Below the pieces are notes generated by a model that did not search any database, was not told where the DNA came from, and saw nothing but the letters and a program-made list of their open reading frames with translations. From NCBI GenBank assembly GCA_022605955.1, contig JAKCOZ010000015.1, positions 2,981,287 through 3,045,286 on the forward strand: 64,000 bases of DNA, written 5' to 3'. Position 1 is the stretch's first letter, and each line of letters starts with the position of its first letter. The DNA comes from Rallus limicola. Taxonomy: Eukaryota; Chordata; Aves; Gruiformes; Rallidae. Made by a program: the position numbers and the translations under genes. Positions 49,096-63,710 of the stretch are shown piece after piece.

Positions 49096-50288
49096 TGTGT
49101 GTGTGTGACTGTGTGTGAGTGTGTGTGTGTGTGTGTGAGTGTGTGTGTGTGAGTGTGTGAGTGTCCCTGGGTGACACGCACCCATGTGTGCCTGCGTGGG
49201 CCCGTGTACACGCGGGGTTCTGTGCACGCCTGTTCACACGTGCGTGTGTGTGTGTGTGCATGTGTGTGTGAGTGTGTGAGCATGTGTGTGTGTTCCTGTG
49301 CGTGTGTGTGTGCACGTGTGTGCGTGTGTGAGTGTGCATGTGCATGCATGTGTTCCTGTGTGGGGGTGTGGGTGTGTGTGTGAGAGTGTGTGTGTGTGTT
49401 CCTGTATGTGTGTGTGTGTGTGTGGGGTGAGTGCATGTGCGTGTGTGTGTTCCTCTGTGTGTGCGTGTGTGTTCCTCCGTGTGTATGTGTGCGTGTGTAT
49501 TCCTCTGTGTGTTCCTCTGTGTGTGTGTGTGGGTGTGTGTGTGTGTGAGTGCGTGTCCATGTGTGTGTTCCTGTGTGTGTACATGTGTGTTCCTCTGTGT
49601 GCGTGTGTGTTCCTGTGGGGGGTGGGGTGGGGTGTGATTGTGTGTGTGTTCCTCTGTGTGTACATGTGTGTGTTCCTCTGTCTGTGTGTGTGTGCATGTG
49701 TGTTCCTGTGTGTGCGTGTGTTCCTTTGTGTGTCCCTGTGTGCGTGTGTGTGTTCCTCTGTGTGTGTGGGGGTGTGTGTGTGTGCGTGTGAGTGCGTGTG
49801 CATGTGTGTGTTCCTCTGCGTGTTCCTCTCTGTGTGTGCTCCTCTGTGTGTATGTGTGTGTGTGTTCCTCTGTGTGTACATGTGTGTGTTCCTGTGTGTG
49901 CACGTGTTCCTGTGTGTGTTCCTCTGTGTGTGTGTGTGTGCGCGCATGTGTGTTCCTGTGTGTGGGGGGGTGTGGGTGTGCGAGTGCATGTGTGTGTTCC
50001 TGTGTGTGTTCCTGTGTGTGCGTGTGTGTTCCTGTGTGTGCATGTGTGTTCCTGTGTGTGTGTGTGTTCCTGTGTGTGTGTGTGTGTGTGTGTGTTCCTG
50101 TGTGTGTGTGTGTTCCTGTGTGTGTGTGTGTGTGTGAGAGTGTGTGTGTGTTCCTCTGCGTGTCATGTGTGTGTTCCTCTGTGTGTGTGTGTGTGAGTGT
50201 GTGTGTGTGTTCCTGCGTGTGTTCCTGTGTGTGTTCCTGCGTGTGTGTGTTCCTGCGTGTGTTCCTGTGCGTGTGTGCGTGTGCGAGC
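49057..50288. repeat. 1.2 kb TG-rich compound microsatellite/minisatellite
   Basis: Nearly continuous alternating TG is interrupted by short words, chiefly TTCCTGTG, TTCCTCTG and AGTGTG, plus GGGGGTGTGGG variants. The word GTGTGTTCCTGTGTGTG recurs many times at 14-30 bp spacing. The array ends about 110 bp before the CpG island at the SEMA3B promoter. Alternating purine-pyrimidine makes it a candidate Z-DNA former. Confidence 0.93.
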
Positions 50289-50399
50289 GGGCAGGTGTCC
50301 CTAAGGCTGTCGGCAGGTGTGCGCAGGGGGTGGGAGGGTGCCCGAGGGAGGGGGTGGGGGGGGTTGTTCGCGCGTGTTGACCCCGTGCGCGTGTTTGCA

Positions 50400-51250
50400 C
50401 ACGCGTGTGCGCGTGCCCCCGGCCCCGCCCCGCCCCGCCCCGCCGGGGCCGCCCCGCTCCCTCCCGGCGGACGTGAAGGGCGGGGCCGGGACGGGACGAG
50501 CCGAGCTGGGACCCAGGTGGGTGCCCGGGACCGGAGGGGTGCGGGGGTTACCGGGGGTCGGGGGGAATCCTGCGTTCGGTTACCGAGGAGGAGGAGCCCC
50601 GGGCCGGGGTCTCGGCGCTGCCGTCGGGGTTTGCCCGGGCCGGCACCGGGGGGCTGGGGGCGGGTCCCATGTCCCGTCCGGCACCGAGGGGAGGGGGGGG
50701 TTGGGGGTTGGTCTGCCCGACTCAGCCCGAGACGGCACCGCCGGTCTCCGGGGTCCGTAGCGGGGCCGGCACCGGGGGCTGCGAGGGGGAAGCGGGGCTC
50801 GGCACCGCTCCGTCGGCTGAGTCCGCCAACGCCGGTACCGGGGGGGTCTCCGGTGCTGCCGCCGCCGCCACCCCACCCTCCAGCCCGTCCCCCTCCTCCC
50901 GTGCCAGCATCGGGCCGGGGCAGCCGGCGGGGGCTGGGGAGCGGGTCCGGGCCCGGGGGTCCCTGGGAGCGAGCTGGCAGGTGCCGGCCGGGCGGGAGGA
51001 CCCTCGGTGCCCCCGCCGGGACCTTCTCCCGCCGGCAGCCGGGGCGGGCTGGGGGTGCTGGCAGAGCCCGGCACGGTCCCCGCCTCGTCCCGGCGGCTCT
51101 GGAAATGCCATTAGCGCCTGCAGCCCTCCCGCCGGGCAGCGTAGCCCGGCACCGGGCCCGGCCGGGGCCCGCTCCCCGCCTGGGACCCGCTCCCCAGCCC
51201 CCCCGCGGCAGCCCGGCCCCACACCCGGCCGTGCCAGGCAGACCTACCCG
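50400..51250 (+). promoter_or_regulatory. SEMA3B: CpG island, likely SEMA3B promoter and 5' noncoding exon
   Basis: GC-box-rich sequence (repeated CCCCGCC) precedes a plus-strand segment ending GAGCTGGGACCCAG and a donor GTGGGTGC at 50517. SEMA3B exon 1 with the ATG starts after an acceptor near 52252, so a 5' noncoding exon is required, and this is the best placed candidate. The donor and CpG island are visible; the linkage is inferred. Confidence 0.55.
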
Positions 51251-52250
51251 GATCCATGCCGGGCACTGTCACACCTGCGTCCCCCCCAGCCTGGCACCCA
51301 CCGCCTGGCACCCATGATGCCCAAGCAGGGAGGTTGAACCTATCCCCCGTGCCCTGGGGTGGGGTGGGGGGGGGGGCTTGAGTCCTTACCGGTGTCCCGG
51401 GAAGGCCCCGGTGGTGTGGGATGGGTGGAACCCCACCCCTGGCTGTGCGGGGGCTGATGGCCGGCGTGGTGGCCGTGTGCGTGGCATGCGGCATGGCGAG
51501 GTGCCCGCTGGCCAGGCTCGGCTGCTCGCCGCTGCCCAGGGCAGGCAAGGCAAGGAGCTGCGTGTCGGCGTGATGATGCTCGCGGTAGCCGCCATCTCCC
51601 CCTACCCCAGGGAGAGAACGTAGATGCCAGAAGAATTCCTCCCGTGGTGGGCACAGCGGTGCGGGTCACTGGAGGGGATGTGGGCACCTGCTCATCCAGA
51701 GCGCCCCCAAACCCAGCTCCAGTTTGCAGCGTGGTTTGAGAAGGGCCAGGGGGCAAACGGCAGGGGGTGTAGCAGTGAGGGAAACTGAGTCACAGGCTCC
51801 CATGGTGGCCAGCTTGCCTGTCCAGGTGCTCTGCCCCACTGGCACCACCACAGCTCCATGTGTGTGGGCAGGAAGGGGCAGAGCCCAGTGCCCCGCTGTC
51901 AGCAGGGCTTGGGCAGGCCTGGGTGCTGCTCAGCTGGGCTGTCTCAGTTTCTCCTTCAGCCTGAGTTTGAGGGTTGCTCCCAGAGCCTGTTTAATTTGGG
52001 GTCGGATTAATGGGGGCCTAAAAACCAGAGAGAGATGTGAATGGCCGGTGTGCTTCCCCACCTGCAATCCACTGGGTCCAGCCCAGCAGGGAGTTTGGGG
52101 GGGGGGGTGTCCCCTCCTGCCGTGCCAGGGTTGCCCTATGCCAGTGCTCGGGGCTCTCCAGACGCCGTCAGCATTGGCGAGGAGGGTCCATGGTCTGGGG
52201 GCTGTGGGGAGGGGGCTGTAACCTGAGCTGAGGTCTCGCTTCTCTGCCCC
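50518..52250 (+). other. Presumed 5' intron of SEMA3B
   Basis: The first 0.7 kb continues the CpG island. The rest is unremarkable GC-rich sequence with a short AT-rich patch at 51955-52030 (CCTGTTTAATTTGGGGTCGG). No coding exon was recognised. Confidence 0.5.
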
Positions 52251-52280
52251 AGCCGCAGGGCCACCAGCCAGGCCCCGGCC

Positions 52281-56961
<4,681 letters not shown>

Positions 56962-57540
56962 CCCCGGGGCCAGCCCCGGGTGCCGGGCTCGGCCTAGGAG
57001 CGGGGCTGCGGGCAGGGGCAAAGACCCCCGCCGGCTTCGGCCACCCTGCCAGCAGCGCTGGAGCTGGGCGCGGGCAGCGGCAGGGGGCTGCAGCTCCGGG
57101 GCCAGGAGAGCAGCCAGGCTGACACCTTCCCCTGACCCCCTCCCCACCCTCCCACCGTGGGGCCCCGGGCTCCAGCTCCAGTGGGGGGGGGGGGGGGCCC
57201 AGCTGGCTGCTGGCACCGCAGAGTCACCGAAATATTTATTAACAACTGTTAAGGAATGTAAAACTGCCCGGAGGGAGGGGGGGGGCAGCAGGACCAGGGT
57301 CTGTCCCACCCCCGGGCATGACACTTTGGGGGGGAAGTGGCAGGAGGGCCACCCTCAGGTTCTGGGGCAGCTGTGGGCAGGAGCAGGACCCCAGAGGGGC
57401 AGGACAGGTGCTGGCAGAATGTGGGGGGCCCGGAGGAGAAGAGGTGCCTGGGGGAGGAATGTGTGGGGGCACAGAGGTGGTGCCCAGCACCCCCAGGTGT
57501 GGAGCAGTGGCACAAGGGGGGGCTTGTACTAATTGAGCAC

Positions 57541-57546
57541 AATAAA
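57541..57546 (+). terminator. SEMA3B: Polyadenylation signal of SEMA3B
   Basis: AATAAA lies 580 bp downstream of the SEMA3B stop and is followed by GT-rich sequence (CCGTGTGTGTGCC). The 3' UTR is thus about 56962-57565. A G run at 57184-57196 lies inside it. Confidence 0.8.
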
Positions 57547-58018
57547 GCAAAGAGTTCAGCCCAGGGTCCCGTGTGTGTGCCCTACAGTGGGGACCCAGCC
57601 TCACACCCTGAGCTGGGAGGGCCGGGGGGCTGGGGGCAAGTCCTGTGGGAACATCTCCAAGTCCCTCCAGGCTTACAGTCACTCACCCACACCCCCCCAC
57701 TCTTGTGAAAACCGAATTTGCCTTGGTGTTTCCCCAGTGCCACCAGCCCAGTGACCTTGGGGCCCCCAGTGATACTGGTACCTGCCATGCCCTATTGCCT
57801 GGGTTGACATCAGCCCCTCCCCATGACATCAGCATGTCCCAGTGCTGGCTGCACCCCAGCCTGGACTCAAGGCTACCAGTGTGGGTACTGGCAGGCACTG
57901 GTGCAGGTAGGGCATCCCCAGCTTCTGGGCAGGGCCTGTCCCTGTGTGTGTGTGTGTGTCCCTGTGCCACTGGGCACCATTCCAAACACAGCAATCAGCA
58001 TAAGGATCTACCAAGGTG

Positions 58019-58024
58019 TTTATT
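58019..58024 (-). terminator. OASL: Polyadenylation signal of OASL
   Basis: TTTATT on the plus strand is AATAAA on the minus strand, only 93 bp past the OASL stop. OASL and SEMA3B are convergent, with poly(A) signals about 480 bp apart. Confidence 0.75.
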
Positions 58025-58116
58025 TTGGGGGGATGGGGGATGTGTGGAGGGGGGTGGTGGTATGAGGGTGCAAGCTGGTGCAGGTTCCCAGGGCTGGGCA
58101 TGGAGGGGAGATATGC

Positions 58117-60147
58117 TCAGGAGTAGGTAGGGAAGTGGGGTTCCCCGGGGTCTGTGCCACCCCGGAGCCGCAGGTTCATGAAGATGGTGCTCCTGGGCTG
58201 GATGTTGTAGTGCTTCAGCATGCGCTGGTCCTCCAGCAGGCTTGAGCCGTACACCAGCCCTTGCTGATGGGCAGGAGGCCCACACCGTCTGTGGATCTGC
58301 TCCTTCAGCTGCAAGACGGTGTCGGTGGGGCGCACGATGAAGGTGGTGGTCCGGTTCTTGTCATCCCTCACGAAGACCTCCATCTCCTGGGGCTCCGTCT
58401 GCAGCAGCAGCAGCGTGGTGCTGTAGAAGATGCCGTAGGCAGCCAGGGTCTTGACGTCCTCAAGGATGACAATGTTTTTCTCCTGCTCCTGCGGTGTCAG
58501 GCGCTGCCTGTACGTGGGGATGCCCCACTGCTTCTCAATCTCCTCCTTCAGCTGCTGGATGCTGATGCTTGGGCTGACGGTCCTGCTCAAACTGGTGCCT
58601 GTCATCTGCTTCACCTCGATGGTCACAGGCCGGGCTGGCTGCAGGAACAGGAGAGCGGGTGGGCAAAGCCAGTGGGGATGGGGTGGGGGTCACTATGCCT
58701 GTGAGGTGAAGGCACCCTTACCTGCACTCTCCAGGGCTGGGCGAGTCTGACGCAGGGCAGGCTGCGGTAGCGGGCAGCTTCACGTGCCAGCAGCCACCAG
58801 TCCTTGTCCTGGCCCAGGATCCCCGTGGGGTCAGCAGGATCAAGGATGATGGGACTGTGGATGCAAAGGGGGAAGGTGCTACCATCAGCCCAGGGCAGCA
58901 CTGCAGGATGGGTGGCATGGGTCCCATGGGGCATGGGCTCACCAGGGTTGGCACAGCAGCTTCTTCACGTGGGCACCGATCTGTTTGTGCTGAAGCGAGT
59001 AGTATGTCTCCCAGTAGACACAGATCTTCTGGTGCTGGCACAGCAGCTCCAGCACTGTACAGAAGCCATCAGCCATGTTGAAGGACTCTGCGGAGTTCGT
59101 GCCCATTTCCCAGGCATAGATGGTCAGCAGCTCCAGGGCGTACTTGGGGGGCAGGTCTGCAGTGGGATGATGTGGCTTCAGTACCTGGAGGGGAGGGAAG
59201 AAAGTGTGGGGGTAAGAGCTGCCTGGGGCAGGTGCCCATGGGGTGCCAGGGAAGCTGGGCAGCTCCTCACCTCCTTGTACCAGTGCTTGACCAGGCGCAG
59301 GAGGTTCTTCAGCTTGGCAGGGAAACGCTTTACAAATTTCTTCTGCAGCTCTGTGAAGCAGGGGGAAAACTCCCCGGGGCTGATGCTGGCATTCAGGAGC
59401 TTCACGTACACCCTCGAATCCGGCGGGGTGTTCCCGATCACCTGCCCTGTGGTGATGAGGGTGAGACCCATCCCAATGCTGATACCCAGCCCCCCTCTCC
59501 CACCCCATCCTGTAGCCCTTACCCAAAGCGTCATAGGCAGGCAGGAGGTCCACCTCGATGGATTCTAAGGTCTGCTTGGAGGAGAGGGTGAGGCTGAGGG
59601 AGCGTGGTGTATCATCAGGACCCTTGTACCGGGGCTCATCTATGTTCACAGTGAACGTCAGTCTCCGTTTGCAAGCAAACAGCCTATCCTTGATCAAATC
59701 CAGGATATACTTTCTCTTCTGCTTCTGCTCCTGGTAGCTGGAGAAGTAGCTGAGGAAGAGCACCACGTCTGCATCAGATTTGTTCTTCAGGGCTGTGCCC
59801 TTGCCTGCTGAGCCGCCCTGCAGAGAGATGCCCTAGCCGCTCAGCACCGCTGCCCCTCGGCACAGGGAAACTGAGGCAGGGCACGAGCTGGAGCGGCAGG
59901 ACAGAGGGAAGGGTGGCAGCAGGGGTGCCGGCTGGTTCCTGAGCCTGGCAGCACTTACCTTGACGGTCTTGTGGACACTGATGTGGGACTCGAAGCAGTC
60001 CTCCTTCAGGAAGTCACAGATCTGCTTCACCGTCTCCTTCACCTGCCTGGTGAAATCCGGGCTGGGCTGCAGGACCGCTGCGATCCAGGCGTCCAGATCC
60101 GTAGGGTCTACCTTGCTCAGCGGCATAGCTGCCAGCATCGGGTCCAT
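58117..60147 (-). CDS. OASL: OASL, 2'-5' oligoadenylate synthetase-like protein with two ubiquitin-like domains (complete, 6 exons)
   Basis: Exons in transcript order are 59959-60147, 59523-59817, 59271-59446, 58943-59184, 58722-58854 and 58117-58638. They total 1557 nt (518 residues plus stop), all GT/AG and in phase; human OASL is 514. The nucleotidyltransferase core has GGSAGKGTALKNKSDADVV (64-82) with the metal-binding DAD pair D78/D80 and third acidic residue D153 in IEVDLLPAYDALG. The fold continues through CFTELQKKFVKRFPAKLKN and PPKYALELLTIYAWEMG, then PIILDPADPTGILG. The single last exon encodes two ubiquitin-like domains, about 350-427 and 430-506, the second ending LRLRGG before a 12-residue tail. 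OAS enzymes sense double-stranded RNA and make 2-5A, which activates RNase L. The retained catalytic triad predicts activity, unlike human OASL. The intron structure rules out a retrocopy. Confidence 0.95.
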
Positions 60148-60186
60148 CCTGCCGGGACAATCCGAAACCCCCTCTGCCCGCAGCAG

Positions 60187-60196
60187 CTTTTAATGC
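60187..60196 (-). promoter_or_regulatory. OASL: TATA-like element upstream of OASL
   Basis: CATTAAAAGC on the minus strand lies about 40 bp before the OASL ATG, a position that would give a very short 5' UTR. It is an uncertain core-promoter candidate. The alternative is a TATA-less start within the CpG-rich 60250-60600 region. Confidence 0.35.
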
Positions 60197-60624
60197 TGCC
60201 CGGGTCCCCGCCTCCACGGCGTCACCGCCGGGCAGTTAAGGTGGCTCCTGGGCTTCCCTTCACCCCGGCTCCCCGGCGGGCTCCTGCCCCCCGGCTTTCG
60301 GCGGCGGGGCAGCGGGGTGCGGGGAGCCGCGGGACTCGGGGTGTCCCTCGGCCAGCCCGCTAGCCGGAGGCGGAATCCCCCCGCGGGACCCCAGGGGTGC
60401 CCTGCCAGCTGCGGTGCTGCCTCTCCCCGCGCTGAGGGGGTCAAGCCTCCGTGCTGGGGCGCAGCCGAGCTCTGTGCCGGAGCCGTGTCCCCCCACGCAG
60501 CGGGAGGCGGCCGGTGCCCCCGGCCGGGCAGCGGGAGGCGGCGGCCCGTGAGGCCGGGATGCGGCTCCCGCGCTGCCTTAAGCGGCGGCGGCGCCGGGAA
60601 ACGGGAGTTTCTGTTTTTTCCTCC

Positions 60625-60637
60625 AGTTTCGGTTTCT
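60625..60637 (-). promoter_or_regulatory. OASL: Perfect ISRE (interferon-stimulated response element) upstream of OASL
   Basis: On the minus strand the sequence reads AGAAACCGAAACTGG, matching the ISRE core GAAANNGAAACT. It is about 480 bp upstream of the OASL start codon and in the same orientation as the gene. Confidence 0.75.
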
Positions 60638-60651
60638 GACTCCGCCGGCTG

Positions 60652-60660
60652 GAAACGAAA
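60652..60660 (+). promoter_or_regulatory. IRF-type site next to the ISRE
   Basis: GAAACGAAA matches the IRF half-site consensus AANNGAAA and lies about 15 bp from the first ISRE. Confidence 0.5.
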
Positions 60661-60799
60661 GTGCAAGAGGCTCCTGCGGGGTGGGGGGGGGGGGGCTCTG
60701 CCCCGGCCCGGCCCCTCCCGTTCCTGGCGCTGGGCTGTGGTCAGCCCGGGTGCCGCCCGTGAGTTTTGCCCCGCTCGCTGCCGTGCCGGGACATCCCGG

Positions 60800-60811
60800 G
60801 AAACCGAAACT
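60800..60811 (+). promoter_or_regulatory. Second perfect ISRE, opposite orientation
   Basis: GAAACCGAAACT on the plus strand is an exact ISRE core, about 175 bp from the first one and about 650 bp upstream of the OASL ATG. It could serve OASL or an upstream start. Confidence 0.65.
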
Positions 60812-61339
60812 GCACCAAACCACCAGGAAACACGGAGCTGGAAACTCAGGGCAGGGGCTGGCAGGCAGGGGCCGGCACGGGCAGGAGGCAGGGGAGCGGG
60901 AAGGGCAGAGGTGGGGCAGGGACGTGCGTAAGGAACGGGATGGGCATGGGGCGCGGTGGGGCGCAGGGACCGGGGGGTAAAGGTACCGGCGGGGATAGGG
61001 GCAGAGATGCAGGTCTGGGCATGGCCAAGGGCAGGGATGGTGACATCCTTAGTGTCGGGTGACAACGGGGCAGGGACAGCGCCGGGCCGGGCTATGGGCA
61101 GCGTTACAGGCAGGGACGGTGACAGGAGCAGCATGGACACAGGCGGGAGCAGGGGAAAGGACAGAAGCAAGGCTATGGGCAGGGAGAGGGAGAAGGCCAG
61201 CAGTAGGGACGAGGGTACAGGCAGGGGCAGGGCTGTGGGCAGGGAGTATTTCACACCTGGCCTGTGCAGCCCAAGGAGCGAGGCCAGGACGCCAAGGCAA
61301 GAACAAGAGTTGTTCTTTATTTGCACCCATGGCGTGTCC

Positions 61340-62100
61340 CAGCCACATCACAGAATCACTGGGCTGGAAAAAACCTTTAAGATCATCAACTCCAACCATT
61401 CCCATCCTGTGATAAACCAGATCCCTGAGCTCCTCATGTACCTGTCTGTTAAACACACACAGGGAAGGTGACTCAGCCCACTCAGCCCCACAACTCTGCC
61501 AGGGAAGAACTTTCCCCTCGCATCTGAGCTGACCCTGCCCTGGTACAGCTTGAGCCCATTGCCCCTTGTCCCATCTCCTGTCCCCTGGCTGAAGAGACCA
61601 TCCCCCAGCTCTCTGCACCCTCCTGGCAGGGCAGTGGAGGTGGGAAGAAGGTCTCCCCTCAGCCTCCTCCTCTCCAGGCTGAACACCCCCAGCTCCCTCA
61701 GCTGCTCCTCAGAGGATTTGCCCTCCAGCCCTTTCCCCAGCCTGGTTGCCCTTCTCTGGACTCGCTCCAGGACCTCCATGTCCTTCTTGGAGTGTAGGGC
61801 CCAAACCTGAACCCAGCACTGGAGGTGCAGCCTCCCCAGTGCCCAGTCCAGGGGCACAATCCCCTCTCCAGACCTACTGGCCACACTGTGTCTGACACAA
61901 GCCAGGATGCCATTGGCCTTCCTGGCTGCCTGGGCACACTGCTGGGTTATGTTCAGTCACAGTCACCCAACACCCCCAGGTTCTTCTCTGCCTGACAGCT
62001 CTCCAGCCAGTCTCCCCCAAGCCTGTAGCGCTGCGTGGGGTTGTTATGTCCCATGTGCAGAACTCTGCACTTGGCCTTGTTAGGGCACCCCAAACTGTCA
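61340..62100 (-). mobile_element. 5'-truncated CR1-type LINE
   Basis: On the minus strand the fragment encodes a decayed reverse-transcriptase C-terminal region typical of avian CR1 ([28 protein letters not shown] and [11 protein letters not shown]). It ends at its 3' side in the CR1-like tail near 61345 (plus-strand ATCACAGAATCACTGGGC). It lacks the 5' part and is inactive. It supports an avian (or other sauropsid) source. Confidence 0.85.
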
Positions 62101-62454
62101 TGCTTGGCTCTCGCACCCCTCGAGTGCATGGTTTGACCAGTCCCTACATATATCCCCCTATGCTGTGTAAAGCCAAGATGATTCTATTGGGGCACCACCC
62201 TCCTTCCCTCACCCCAGAGGCCCTGCAGTCAGTCTCACCAAAGGCTCTTATCTGCAAGGCTGGGTAGGAGGGTCTGAGGTGCTGGCCTTATCTCAGGAGG
62301 CCAGGGGTGGCCTTCATCCTTCAGGGTGGGGCTGTTCTCCTGCTTCTCCTCCTTGCAGCGAGCCGGTGTCCTGCAGCCGTGCCTGCTGAGCTGTAACTGC
62401 AGTTTGCTAGAGATGCTCTTGTCCAAAGGAAGCATGTACAGTTCCATCTGGCAA

Positions 62455-63710
62455 GGCCGTGGGCAGGGATAGGGACGTGGCAGGGGTAGAAATAGGGTTT
62501 GGGATTTGGACTGGGACAAGGGCAGGGGTACAGGAAGGTGCAGGGATCGGGCAGGAGCAGGGCCAGGCAGCTGGACAGGGCACAGTGCAGTCCCAGGGCA
62601 CAGGGCAGGCCCAGGGCCAGGGCTGGTCACAGGGCCGGGCATAGGGCTGGGGCCAGGACACAGGCACAGGCACCAGGCTGCATGAAAGGGCGGTCCCAGG
62701 GCCAAGTAATGGGCCGGCCACAGGGGACAGGGCGGTCCCAGGGCTGGTCCCAAGGCACAGGACCAGACACAGGTCACAGGCACAGGGCGGTCCCAGGGCT
62801 GGTCCCAAGGCACAGGACCAGACACAGGTCACAGGCACAGGGCGGTCCCAGGGCCGGTCCCAAGGCACAGGACCAGACACAGGTCACAGGCACAGGGCAG
62901 TCCCAGGGCCAGTCCCAAGGCACAGGACCAGACACAGGTCACAGGCACAGGGCGGTCCCAGGGCCGGTCCCAAGGCACAGGACCAGACACAGGTCACAGG
63001 CACAGGGCGGTCCCAGGGCCGGTCCCAAGGCACAGGACCAGACACAGGTCACAGGCACAGGGCAGTCCCAGGGCCGGTCCCAAGGCACAGGACCAGACAC
63101 AGGTCACAGGCACAGGGCGGTCCCAGGGCTGGTCCCAAGGCACAGGACCAGGCACAGGTCACAAGCACAGGGTGGTCCCAGGGCACAGGACCAGGCCCAG
63201 GGCCAGGCAGAAGCCCAGGGCTGGGCACAGCGCCGGGCATAGGGCCAGGGCCAGGACACAGGCACAGGCACCAGGCTGCATGCAAGCGCGGTCCCAGGGC
63301 CAAGCACTGGGCCAGCCACAGGGCACAGGGCGGGCACAGGGCTGGTCCCAAGGCACAGGACCAGGCACAGGTCACAGGCACAGGGCTGGTCCCAAGGCTG
63401 GTCCCAAGGCACAGGACCAGGCACAGGTCACAGGCACAGGGCTGGTCCCAAGGCTGGTCCCAAGGCACAGGACCAGGCACAGGTCACAGGCACAGGGCAG
63501 TCCCAGGCACAGGACCAGGCACAGGTCACAGGCACAGGGCTGGTCCCAGGGCAGTCCCAGGCACAGGACCAGGCACAGGTCACAGGCACAGGGCAGTCCC
63601 AGGCACAGGACCAGGCACAGGTCACAGGCACAGGGCTGGTCCCAAGGCACAGGACCAGGCACAGGTCACAGGCACAGGGCAGTCCCAGTACACGGGGCGG
63701 TCCCAGGGCC
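62455..63710. repeat. 55-bp minisatellite with higher-order structure
   Basis: From 62766 to about 63150 the period is exactly 55 bp (GACACAGGTCACAGGCACAG starts at 62766, 62821, 62876, 62931, 62986, 63041 and 63096). From 63151 copies shorten and vary in the number of GGTCCCA blocks. A 90-bp region containing GGACACAGGCACAGGCACCA and CCGGGCATAGGG is present both at about 62620-62710 and 63230-63315, so the array itself contains a larger duplication. The open frames are artefacts. Confidence 0.9.

Noticed and set aside
28206..50400. A hidden protein-coding gene or novel system in the 22 kb between SLC38A3 and SEMA3B
   Set aside because: The open frames there have no conserved motif, coherent splice structure or codon pattern. 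Only CpG islands, repeats and promoter-like motifs can be supported.
49052..51317. Cys/Val-rich plus frame and Thr/His-rich minus frame of several hundred codons
   Set aside because: These are translations of TG/CA dinucleotide repeats. Such frames are always open and show no gene signature.
59271..59441. Alternative OASL exon 3 acceptor at 59441
   Set aside because: Using that AG breaks the reading phase with the preceding exon (one base carried over). The acceptor giving 59446 restores LGQVIGN, matching the family.
61348..61884. Protein-like minus frame with [12 protein letters not shown]
   Set aside because: It is a decayed CR1 reverse-transcriptase tail, not a host gene.
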